From NCBI GenBank assembly GCA_025463665.1, contig JAODAY010000234.1, forward strand, positions 1-6,620: 6,620 nucleotides of DNA, in the 5' to 3' direction. Under the pieces are notes generated by a model. It was not told the origin of the DNA. It ran no database searches and worked only from the letters and a program-made list of their open reading frames with translations. Shown one piece after another: positions 1-4,968 of the stretch. Source of the DNA: Microbacteriaceae bacterium (GTDB lineage Bacteria > Actinomycetota > Actinomycetes > Actinomycetales > Microbacteriaceae). The position numbers and the translations under genes were made by a program. Each line of letters starts with the position of its first letter. Positions within the stretch are counted from its first letter, which is position 1.

Positions 1-461
1 TCGGGCGAGGCGACGAGAGAACCCGTGCCGCGCAGCGCGAGGCGCACGACGACATTCGCCGATTCGAGGAGGAAGAGCACGCCGCCGATCGCGAGCGCGA
101 CCGTCTCCAACGCGACATCCGTCGTCAGTCGATAGGGGAGCGCGTCGTACCAGTCCGTGATGCCGCCGGTCGCCGCGGGCAGGTCGACGACGGCCAGGCA
201 GGCGACCGCCGTGACTGCGCCGAGACCGCCGATCGCCCAGTACCCTGCGGCGTCGGGGCGCCGGTCGCTCGTAGCGCCGAGCCAGAGCACCAGGAGCACT
301 ACGGCAATGGGCGCCCACCACCAGTCGACGGCACAGACGAGGATGCCGGCGACGGCGACGAGGGCACCGGCGAGCACGGGAAGGACGCCGCGCCCACGCC
401 CGTTCGCACGAACGAGGTCGGCCACACCGATGGCGGACAGGAGCAGAGCGAGCAGGATCAC
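1..461 (-). CDS. Multi-pass membrane protein downstream of SatD-like gene (3' end outside window)
   Basis: Reading the minus strand from a GTG at 461-459 gives an open frame of 153 codons that leaves the window still open, so the C-terminus is missing. The protein begins VILLALLLSAIGVADLVRA and has about five hydrophobic segments, near residues 1-17, 26-45, 49-63, 73-92 and 118-135, with a WWW cluster at 47-49. I do not recognise a family. The GTG overlaps the TGA of the upstream SatD-like gene in a GTGA (461-458), and a GGAGG Shine-Dalgarno (468-472, inside the upstream gene) sits 6 nt before it, so the two genes are very likely translationally coupled and co-transcribed. Pairing with a regulator-like protein suggests an envelope or stress function, but that is inference. 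No signal peptidase site or catalytic motif is visible in the part seen. Confidence 0.75.
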   Translation of the reverse strand, partial: MILLALLLSAIGVADLVRANGRGRGVLPVLAGALVAVAGILVCAVDWWWAPIAVVLLVLWLGATSDRRPDAAGYWAIGGLGAVTAVACLAVVDLPAATGGITDWYDALPYRLTTDVALETVALAIGGVLFLLESANVVVRLALRGTGSLVASP

Positions 462-1111
462 GAGGAACCTCCGAGGATCAGGGCTTCACCGGCGATGAGG
501 GCGGTGGCCCCGCTGCGGCTGAGGTTCTGCGAGACGGCGGACTGGGTGATGCCCTCCTGCTGCGCGAGCTGCTCCTGGGTGGTGTCGAGCAGTTGACCGA
601 GCAGCAGCCGCCTCGAGCGCTCGCTCATGCCGCTCACCACCTGATCCCGCAGTAGCAGGTAGGCGTTCACGAGCCCCGGGTCGGGCGACTGGGGAGCGCT
701 CGCGTCCGCACGGAACCAGGTGCGCACGAACCCGAGCCTCGAGTACTCGTTGCGTCGGGCCTCGTCGATCGCCTCCCGGGCGGACCACCAGGCGGAGCCG
801 TCCTGGAGGGTGCCGAGCCGGCTGGCGCCGATCGCGTGGACGGCGCCGAAACCGAGCCCGAAGCGGCAGTCGACTCCCTCGGGCAGCTGCAGGCGCGCGA
901 GGAGGGTGGCGCGCAGCGCGGCGGGGAGGCCCTCGTACACGGCCTGGAACTCGTCGCCGACGGTGGCCTCGAGGGGCTGCACGGAGGGAACGATCTGGTC
1001 GACGCGCGCGAATGCCGTCGTGACGGCCTGCTGCAGCGACCGGCGGTCGGCGTGGGAGCGCGAGTGCGAGATGTCCGCGATCACGGCGACGGCGGCCGGA
1101 ATTTCATCCAT
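458..1111 (-). CDS. SatD-family protein with cyclase-like N-terminal domain and C-terminal HTH
   Basis: A 217-residue soluble protein resembling the SatD family, named after a gene in the acid-tolerance (sat) locus of Streptococcus mutans; its biochemical role is not established. The N-terminal half has AVIADISHSR (residues 8-17) and TVGDEFQAVYEGL (50-62). This is the ADI...GDEF arrangement reminiscent of class III nucleotide cyclase and GGDEF folds, followed by a Gly-rich strand FGLGFGAVHAIG (84-95) and a WWSAREAIDEAR helix (108-119). Residues about 177-206 (TTQEQLAQQEGITQSAVSQNL) look like a sigma-region-4 or LuxR-like helix-turn-helix, so a one-component regulator is plausible. I start at the ATG at 1111-1109 (MDEIPAAV) because a -10-like TATGCT lies 6 nt upstream. 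An ATG 23 codons earlier would put the promoter inside the gene, and the extra residues look like translated spacer. It shares GTGA with the membrane gene that follows. Family call fairly sure; DNA-binding and nucleotide roles are inference. Confidence 0.85.
   Translation of the reverse strand: MDEIPAAVAVIADISHSRSHADRRSLQQAVTTAFARVDQIVPSVQPLEATVGDEFQAVYEGLPAALRATLLARLQLPEGVDCRFGLGFGAVHAIGASRLGTLQDGSAWWSAREAIDEARRNEYSRLGFVRTWFRADASAPQSPDPGLVNAYLLLRDQVVSGMSERSRRLLLGQLLDTTQEQLAQQEGITQSAVSQNLSRSGATALIAGEALILGGSS
468..472 (-). promoter_or_regulatory. Shine-Dalgarno GGAGG for membrane gene inside SatD coding end
   Basis: On the minus strand GGAGG is followed by a 6-nt spacer and then GTG at 461. 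This is a near-ideal ribosome binding site, and it fixes the GTG that overlaps the SatD stop codon as the start of the downstream membrane gene. Confidence 0.75.
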
Positions 1112-1117
1112 CGTATT

Positions 1118-1123
1118 AGCATA
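1118..1123 (-). promoter_or_regulatory. Candidate -10 box (TATGCT) of the SatD-like operon, leaderless
   Basis: TATGCT fits the actinobacterial TAnnnT -10 pattern and lies exactly 6 nt before the ATG at 1111. Transcription would then start at or within a base of the A of the start codon. No Shine-Dalgarno precedes the ATG, which agrees with a leaderless mRNA. No good -35 hexamer is visible 16-18 nt further upstream, so an activator or another sigma factor could be needed. Confidence 0.5.
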
Positions 1124-1125
1124 TG

Positions 1126-1159
1126 GCTTATTATGCGAAAATATAAGACCGGAGCTTAT
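1126..1159. promoter_or_regulatory. AT-rich island with three alternating CTTAT half-sites, candidate operator
   Basis: In this GC-rich window the stretch around 1112-1160 is strikingly AT-rich. It holds CTTAT at 1127-1131, ATAAG at 1143-1147 and CTTAT again at 1155-1159, giving two back-to-back inverted repeats that share the central half-site (spacers 11 and 7 nt). The two outer copies both read GCTTAT and are 28 bp apart. The array lies just upstream of the TATGCT -10 of the SatD-like gene, over the -35 and spacer region, which is the classic place for a repressor or autoregulator. The HTH in the SatD-like protein makes it the first candidate to bind here; that link is inference. Confidence 0.45.
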
Positions 1160-1176
1160 GGACGCCGCGAGAGAAG

Positions 1177-1863
1177 TCATCCCTCGAGCTCGATAATCGG
1201 CAGCATACGGGCCAACTCACCCGCCAGTCCAATGTCGACGAGCCGCACCTCGCCGGCGAGACGGGAGCCGGGTTCGACCAGCAGCCCGGCCTTGTAGCCG
1301 CCGAAGGTGACCGTCACGTCGGCGGGAAGAACGTGGGGGTCGGGCGCGGCGCCTGTCGTCGGGTCGATTCCGCTCGGAATGTCGACGGCCACCACGCGCG
1401 GCCTGGCCGACACCGTCACGATCGGCAGCAGCGCCGCGACGATCTCGCGGGCCCGACCGCGCAGGGCGGGGCTCGCGCTCGTGCCGGTGCCGAGGATGCC
1501 GTCGATGACGACGTCGACGGATGCCGCGAGTCGGCCGATCGCGTCGGGGGAGCCGTCGGCACCCCCGAGCAGCGTGCCCCCCGCGGCGAGGGCGGCCCCG
1601 AGCGCCCGGGGCTCCGTCTCGTCGCCGGTCGCGGCGATCGTCACGGTCGCGCCTCCCGTGCCGAGTTCGGCGGCGGCCCACAGCGCGTCTGCCCCGTTGT
1701 TGCCCGTGCCGGCGAGCACGAGCACCGTGCCGCCCGCCTCCGGCAACAGCCCACGCACGACTCCGGCGAGTCCGGCCGCCGCGCGGCGCATGAGCGGAAC
1801 GCCATCGGCGATCAGCGGCGCCTCGGCGGCGCGCATCTGCTCGGCGGAGTAGCCCTGAATCAT
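1177..1863 (-). CDS. nnrE: NAD(P)H-hydrate epimerase
   Basis: This 228-residue metabolite-repair enzyme interconverts the R and S epimers of hydrated NADH and NADPH (NADHX/NADPHX), so that the partner dehydratase NnrD, which acts on the S form, can restore the cofactor. It is cytosolic and has a YjeF N-terminal-type Rossmann fold. Visible family motifs are GTGNNGADAL at 52-61 (usual form GxGNNGGDG, here GADA), the acidic strand DGILGTG at 121-127, VAVDIPSGID at 158-167, and ADVTVTFGGYKAG at 181-193 with the conserved Lys at 191. The length fits a stand-alone epimerase, with no fused dehydratase domain in the frame. The ATG at 1863 is chosen because MIQGYSAEQMRAAE is the usual epimerase beginning. 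The open frame extends 104 codons further but only as the antisense of the DUF3054 gene. A CAGAAT -10-like box is 6 nt upstream. It is divergent from the DUF3054 gene. Confidence 0.95.
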   Translation of the reverse strand: MIQGYSAEQMRAAEAPLIADGVPLMRRAAAGLAGVVRGLLPEAGGTVLVLAGTGNNGADALWAAAELGTGGATVTIAATGDETEPRALGAALAAGGTLLGGADGSPDAIGRLAASVDVVIDGILGTGTSASPALRGRAREIVAALLPIVTVSARPRVVAVDIPSGIDPTTGAAPDPHVLPADVTVTFGGYKAGLLVEPGSRLAGEVRLVDIGLAGELARMLPIIELEG

Positions 1864-1869
1864 GCGTCC

Positions 1870-1875
1870 ATTCTG
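1870..1875 (-). promoter_or_regulatory. Candidate -10 box (CAGAAT) of nnrE, leaderless
   Basis: CAGAAT (four of six to TATAAT) lies exactly 6 nt upstream of the nnrE ATG. No Shine-Dalgarno is placed properly (a GAGG is about 16 nt away), so a leaderless transcript starting at the A of ATG is likely. Confidence 0.4.
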
Positions 1876-1891
1876 CCGCCTCGCACCCGCG

Positions 1892-1897
1892 TACGGT
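1892..1897 (+). promoter_or_regulatory. Candidate -10 box (TACGGT) of the DUF3054 gene, leaderless
   Basis: TACGGT matches TAnnnT and is 6 nt upstream of the GTG at 1904. The GGGAGG between them touches the GTG directly with no spacer, so it is too close to work as a normal Shine-Dalgarno. A leaderless mRNA starting at the G of GTG explains the arrangement better. Confidence 0.45.
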
Positions 1898-1903
1898 GGG
1901 AGG

Positions 1904-2308
1904 GTGAACGCTCCATCACTATCGCTCCGTCCGGCCCCGACCACCAGCCGCCGCGCCGTCTTCGCCGCGCTCGGAATCGACGCGGTGCTCGTGCTCGTCT
2001 TCGTGCTCATCGGCCGGGCCACGCACGACAATCCGCTCCTCGGGGCGCTCGTCACGCTGTGGCCGTTCCTCGCCGGGCTCGCCATCGGCTGGGCCGTGTG
2101 CCGCGGCTGGCGCGCGCCGTTCCGGGTCGTGACCACGGGTGTTCCGGTGTGGATGTCGACGGTGCTCTTCGGCATGCTGCTGCGGGCCGCGAGCGGTCAG
2201 GGGGTGCAGCCGAGCTTCGTCATCGTGACGACACTCGTGCTGGCGGTCTTCCTGCTCGGCTGGCGCGCGATCGCGGGCATCGTTCGACGCCCGCGATCGG
2301 CCAAGTAG
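1904..2308 (+). CDS. DUF3054 family small membrane protein
   Basis: This 134-residue integral membrane protein has four hydrophobic segments, near residues 19-38, 46-65, 81-95 and 103-122. The first segment ends in IGRATHD (36-42), the GR..H feature typical of DUF3054 proteins of actinobacteria and haloarchaea. TLWPFLAGLAIGW (51-63) and VFLLGWR (115-121) also fit. No function is established for the family. I choose the GTG at 1904 (MNAPSLSL...) over the ATG at 1862. The ATG start would overlap the nnrE start, place the -10 box inside the gene and add 14 residues with no helix character. The gene ends in a basic tail (RRPRSAK), and its stop TAG at 2306-2308 lies in the first unit of a 17-bp tandem repeat, so the last codons are part of the array. 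It is divergent from nnrE and convergent with the NYN gene. Confidence 0.85.
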   Translation: MNAPSLSLRPAPTTSRRAVFAALGIDAVLVLVFVLIGRATHDNPLLGALVTLWPFLAGLAIGWAVCRGWRAPFRVVTTGVPVWMSTVLFGMLLRAASGQGVQPSFVIVTTLVLAVFLLGWRAIAGIVRRPRSAK

Positions 2309-2377
2309 AGCGATCGGCTAAATACTGCGATCGGCTAAATACAGCGATCGGCTAAATACAGCGATCGGCTCAGTGCA
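2293..2377. repeat. Five tandem 17-bp repeats spanning the DUF3054 stop and convergent gap
   Basis: Units begin at 2293, 2310, 2327, 2344 and 2361 and share the core GCGATCGGC; the consensus is GCGATCGGCTAAATACA. The third and fourth units are identical, the second differs at one base, and the first and last match at about 14 of 17. The first unit is coding: it supplies the end of the DUF3054 protein and its TAG. Each unit joins a GC-rich half with the palindrome CGATCG to an AT-rich half (TAAATA). Since CGATCG is self-complementary, neighbouring units could pair as 6-bp stems with 11-nt loops in RNA. There are no unique spacers, so this is not CRISPR. It could be replication slippage only, a protein-binding array, or part of transcription ending between the two convergent genes. 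Confidence 0.95.
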
Positions 2378-2380
2378 CCG

Positions 2381-2396
2381 GCTCGCGAAGCGGAGC
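2381..2396. terminator. Weak bulged hairpin between convergent genes
   Basis: GCTCGCGAAGCGGAGC can fold as a CGC/GCG stem on a GAA loop, extended by GCT/AGC across one bulged G. It lies right at the NYN gene stop and after the repeat array. Neither strand has a T tract after it, so it is a poor intrinsic terminator and may do nothing. It is the only hairpin I see in this convergent gap other than those the repeats could form. Confidence 0.2.
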
Positions 2397-3481
2397 TACG
2401 AACGCAACCGCATCAGCTGGATCGTGCTGCTCTCGTCGAGTTCGGCGATCTCGTCGCGCGACTTCACGAAGTCGGAGAACGAGCGGTAGCCGAGCGCCTT
2501 CTCGCTGAACGACGGGTCCATGCGCTTCATCTGCGTCTTGACGGCGGAGTTGTGCAGCCAGTCGGCGTCGTCCTTCTCGTGCCCGAGGCGCAGGGCGCGC
2601 TCGAGCAGGTGGGTCGCGAGCTCCTGGGGGTCGTTGGCGTCCGCCTCCGCCTCAGGCTCCTCGTCTGCGCCCTTGACCGCGGACTTAGCGCGCCTGCTGG
2701 CCTTCTTGGCGGCGACGGGCGCAGACTCGACGGGCACGCCCGGGTCGAACGAGATTTCGGGAACGCCCTTGCGTGCCGAGGTGGTGACGCCGGGGGTGTC
2801 GGTGCCCTCGGAACTCGGCGCCGTGGTCGCCGCGGCGGTCGCCGTGGCATCCGCACCCTTGATCGACCGGCCGTTGCGCGCCGTGGCGAGGGTGTGCGGC
2901 GGTGCGAGGGTGATGCCGGGCAGGGCGTCGTAGGTCGCGAACTCGTCGCACGCCGCGGCGAGCGACTTGCTCGTGGAGCCGGCGACGCCGATGCCGACGA
3001 CGTAGCGTCCGAGTCGCTTGCAGCGCTGGGCGAGGGCGATGTAATCCGAGTCGCCGGCGACGACGACCACGTGGGTGAGGTCGGGCAGGCGGAACATGTC
3101 CTCCACAGCGTCGACGGCGAGACGGATGTCCGCACCGTTCTTCGTGTACGCGGCGGTCGGGAACAACTGCACGAGGTCGACGGCGCGGCTCACGAGCTGC
3201 CCGCGGTAGTCGGCGTTGATCGAGGCCGACCAGTCGGCGTATGCCCGGGTGAGCACGAGGGTGCCGAACGAGGACGCGAAGTCGATGATCGCGCCGACGT
3301 CGACCGTGGCCTGGGCGAGACGCTCCGCGACGCCGGGATCGGCCGTCTTGGAGTCGGAGTCGAAGCCCCGGGCCTTGTCCCGCTGAAAGGAGTTGCGACC
3401 GTGAAGCTGGTCGTAGCGGGAGATGACGATGTTGTCGAAGTCGATGTAAACGGCTACGCGGGTGTCGACCGATTCGGTCAT
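2396..3481 (-). CDS. NYN-domain (PIN-like) protein with C-terminal OST-HTH/LOTUS domain
   Basis: This 361-residue protein joins a Limkain-type NYN nuclease-like domain to an RNA-binding LOTUS domain. Residues 8-190 hold the NYN fold: YIDFDN at 12-17, ADIRLAVDAVEDM at 117-129 and VVVVAGDSDYIALAQRCKRLGRYVVGIG at 138-165. The acidic residues D14, D16, D118, D124, D144 and D146 are those expected at a metal-dependent active site. Residues about 195-283 are an Ala/Thr/Pro/Glu-rich, probably disordered linker. Residues 284-359 (DPQELATHLLERAL...GYRSFSDFVKSRDEIAEL) are a typical OST-HTH domain. RNA cleavage or binding is the likely role, from the families; the target is unknown. AGAAGAG 7 nt before the ATG serves as ribosome binding site. 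The gene is divergent from the MFS gene and convergent with the DUF3054 gene. Confidence 0.9.
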   Translation of the reverse strand: MTESVDTRVAVYIDFDNIVISRYDQLHGRNSFQRDKARGFDSDSKTADPGVAERLAQATVDVGAIIDFASSFGTLVLTRAYADWSASINADYRGQLVSRAVDLVQLFPTAAYTKNGADIRLAVDAVEDMFRLPDLTHVVVVAGDSDYIALAQRCKRLGRYVVGIGVAGSTSKSLAAACDEFATYDALPGITLAPPHTLATARNGRSIKGADATATAAATTAPSSEGTDTPGVTTSARKGVPEISFDPGVPVESAPVAAKKASRRAKSAVKGADEEPEAEADANDPQELATHLLERALRLGHEKDDADWLHNSAVKTQMKRMDPSFSEKALGYRSFSDFVKSRDEIAELDESSTIQLMRLRS

Positions 3482-3488
3482 GGTGAAA

Positions 3489-3495
3489 CTCTTCT
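3489..3495 (-). promoter_or_regulatory. Shine-Dalgarno-like AGAAGAG of the NYN-LOTUS gene
   Basis: AGAAGAG is separated by 7 nt from the ATG at 3481 on the minus strand. This supports a leadered mRNA, unlike the four genes here with a -10 box right at the start codon. A weak -10-like CAGACT (3515-3520, minus) would give a leader of about 27 nt. Confidence 0.5.
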
Positions 3496-3515
3496 CGATC
3501 TAAGTGGTGCTGCCA

Positions 3516-3526
3516 GTCTGCCAGAC
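3516..3526. promoter_or_regulatory. Inverted repeat GTCTGCCAGAC in the NYN/MFS divergent region
   Basis: A perfect 5-bp inverted repeat with a 1-nt centre lies between the two divergent genes. It overlaps the possible -10 (CAGACT) of the NYN gene and is just upstream of where the -35 of the MFS promoter should be. It may be an operator; its short arms also allow chance. Confidence 0.3.
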
Positions 3527-3541
3527 CCGCCGCGAAACGCG

Positions 3542-3559
3542 TCGAGCCGATACGCTCGA
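3542..3559. promoter_or_regulatory. Candidate operator TCGAGC-N6-GCTCGA over the MFS promoter
   Basis: Perfect 6-bp arms around a 6-nt centre make an 18-bp inverted repeat, a usual size for a TetR-family operator. It covers the -10 candidate TACGCT at 3551-3556. A repressor here would block transcription of the MFS gene. The TetR-family protein encoded just after the MFS gene is the natural candidate; binding is inference. Confidence 0.45.
3551..3556 (+). promoter_or_regulatory. Candidate -10 box (TACGCT) of the MFS gene
   Basis: TACGCT fits TAnnnT and would start transcription near 3563, giving a leader of about 26 nt with a weak Shine-Dalgarno (GAAGAG, 3579-3584) before the ATG at 3589. 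No convincing -35 is seen. The same TACGCT hexamer, in a very similar context (CGATACGCTCG against CGGTACGCTTG), precedes the TetR gene. Confidence 0.45.
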
Positions 3560-3588
3560 GTGACGTTCAGCCCCGACCGAAGAGTTCT

Positions 3589-4968
3589 ATGAGCCCCTCC
3601 AGTTTCGCCTCAGCCGATAGCGCCGTGACCGAACGGCGACTGCTGTCGCCCCTCTATTTCTGGACGACGGTCGGCGCCTTCACCCTCATCTTTCTCGGGG
3701 CCTTCGAATCGCTCGCCGTCACGACGATCATGCCGACCATCAGCCGTGAGCTGCGCGGTGACGCGCTGTACTCGCTCGCCTTCTCCGGAACCCTCGCCGC
3801 GAGCGTCATCGGCATGGTCGTCGCGGGCGGGTGGGCCGACCGCCGAGGACCGGCCGGACCGCTCGTGGCGGCAATCGTCGTGTTCGTGCTCGGCCTCGTG
3901 CTCTCCGGCACGGCGACCGACATGGTCACGTTCATCGTGGGTCGGGTGCTGCAGGGGCTCGGCTCCGGCGCGGTGAACGTGGCGCTCTACGTGGTCGTCG
4001 CGCGCATCTACCCGCCTGCGCTGCACCCGCGCGTCTTCGGCCTGTTCGCCGCCGCCTGGGTGCTGCCCTCGCTCATCGGGCCGCCCGTCGCCGGGGTGAT
4101 CGCCGACACAATCAGCTGGCACTGGGTATTTCTCGGCGTGGGGGTTCTTGCGCTCATCGCCGCCGCGGCGATCGTGCCGGCGCTTCGCCAGTTGGGTTCG
4201 ACCGTGGCGGCGGAGGCGCCGCGCGCCGGCTGGGGCGTCGTCTGGGCCGTCGTCGTGGCGGTCGGCGTCATCGCCATCAGCGTCGGCGGAGAGCGGGGCG
4301 GCGACTGGTCGTGGGCGATCGCCGCAGTGGCCTTCGCCATCGTGATCGTGGCCCTGCGCCCGCTCGTGCCCCGCGGCACGCTGCTCGTCTGGCGCGGATT
4401 GCCCGCCACCGTGTTGTTCCGCGGGGCCGTCGCCGCGGCGTTCTTCGCCACGGAGGTCTACCTGCCCTACCTCCTGCACGACGGCTACGGCCTGCCGTCG
4501 TGGCTGTCCGGTCTCATCCTCACCGTGGGCGCGGTGTCGTGGGCGCTCGGTTCCGAAATCCAGGGTCGCCTCGGCGAGAGGCTGTCGCACGACACCGCCG
4601 TGCGCTTCGGCGCCGTGCTGCTCTTCGTCGGCATCGCGGTGCAGTTTCTCACCGCCCTGCTCCTGCTGTCGCCCTACGTCGCCGCGGCCGGATGGTTGTT
4701 CGCCGGCGGCGGCATGGGCCTCGTCTTTCCCCGGGTGAGCACCCTCGTGCTCTTCCACTCGACCGACAAGAACCAGGGCTTCAACAGCGCCGCCATTTCG
4801 ATAGCGGATGCCGCGGGCGGCGCCAGCGCGATCGCCTTCGCCGGGCTCCTCTTCGTCGCCTACGGTGCCGTCGACGGGGGAGGCTTCGTCGCAGCCCTCG
4901 GGCTCACCACCGTCATCGCCCTCGCGGCGGTGCCCGTCGCGTTCCGCGTGCGCCGGGTTCGGGTCTAG
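3589..4968 (+). CDS. MFS transporter, DHA2-like 14-helix efflux type
   Basis: A 459-residue inner-membrane transporter of the major facilitator superfamily, probably a proton-driven exporter of drugs or other small toxic molecules. Motif D1-like TTIMPTISREL is at 45-55, motif A-like GWADRRGP at 81-88, motif B-like FIVGRVLQGLGSGA at 115-128 with the conserved Arg, and antiporter motif C-like WVLPSLIGPPVAGVIAD at 157-173. Hydrophobicity suggests about 14 helices between residues 25 and 453, with the two extra central helices near 214-233 and 238-257, the topology of the DHA2 drug/H+ antiporters. The ATG at 3589 leaves a 20-residue hydrophilic N-terminus. Substrate cannot be read from sequence. 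The gene converges with a TetR-family gene, and their stops overlap within CTAG; its promoter carries an 18-bp inverted repeat, so local repression by that TetR is the simplest model. Confidence 0.93.
   Translation: MSPSSFASADSAVTERRLLSPLYFWTTVGAFTLIFLGAFESLAVTTIMPTISRELRGDALYSLAFSGTLAASVIGMVVAGGWADRRGPAGPLVAAIVVFVLGLVLSGTATDMVTFIVGRVLQGLGSGAVNVALYVVVARIYPPALHPRVFGLFAAAWVLPSLIGPPVAGVIADTISWHWVFLGVGVLALIAAAAIVPALRQLGSTVAAEAPRAGWGVVWAVVVAVGVIAISVGGERGGDWSWAIAAVAFAIVIVALRPLVPRGTLLVWRGLPATVLFRGAVAAAFFATEVYLPYLLHDGYGLPSWLSGLILTVGAVSWALGSEIQGRLGERLSHDTAVRFGAVLLFVGIAVQFLTALLLLSPYVAAAGWLFAGGGMGLVFPRVSTLVLFHSTDKNQGFNSAAISIADAAGGASAIAFAGLLFVAYGAVDGGGFVAALGLTTVIALAAVPVAFRVRRVRV

Noticed and set aside
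1184..1193. Palindrome TCGAGCTCGA
   Set aside because: It is inside the nnrE coding end and a short restriction-site-like palindrome, with no T tract to suggest a terminator.
1864..2175. N-terminal extension of the nnrE frame by 104 codons
   Set aside because: It lies entirely antisense to the DUF3054 gene, is Ser/Thr/Arg-rich, and the known epimerase beginning is at the ATG at 1863.
1333..2355. Plus-strand open frame of 340 codons
   Set aside because: Antisense to nnrE, then out of frame with the DUF3054 gene; very Arg-rich and featureless.
2293..2377. CRISPR-like array
   Set aside because: The repeats are 17 bp and directly adjacent, with no unique spacers and no cas genes nearby.
2552..3592. 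Plus-strand open frame of 346 codons opposite the NYN gene
   Set aside because: Gly/Val/Arg/Asp-rich antisense frame without motifs; the opposite strand has an intact NYN-LOTUS protein.
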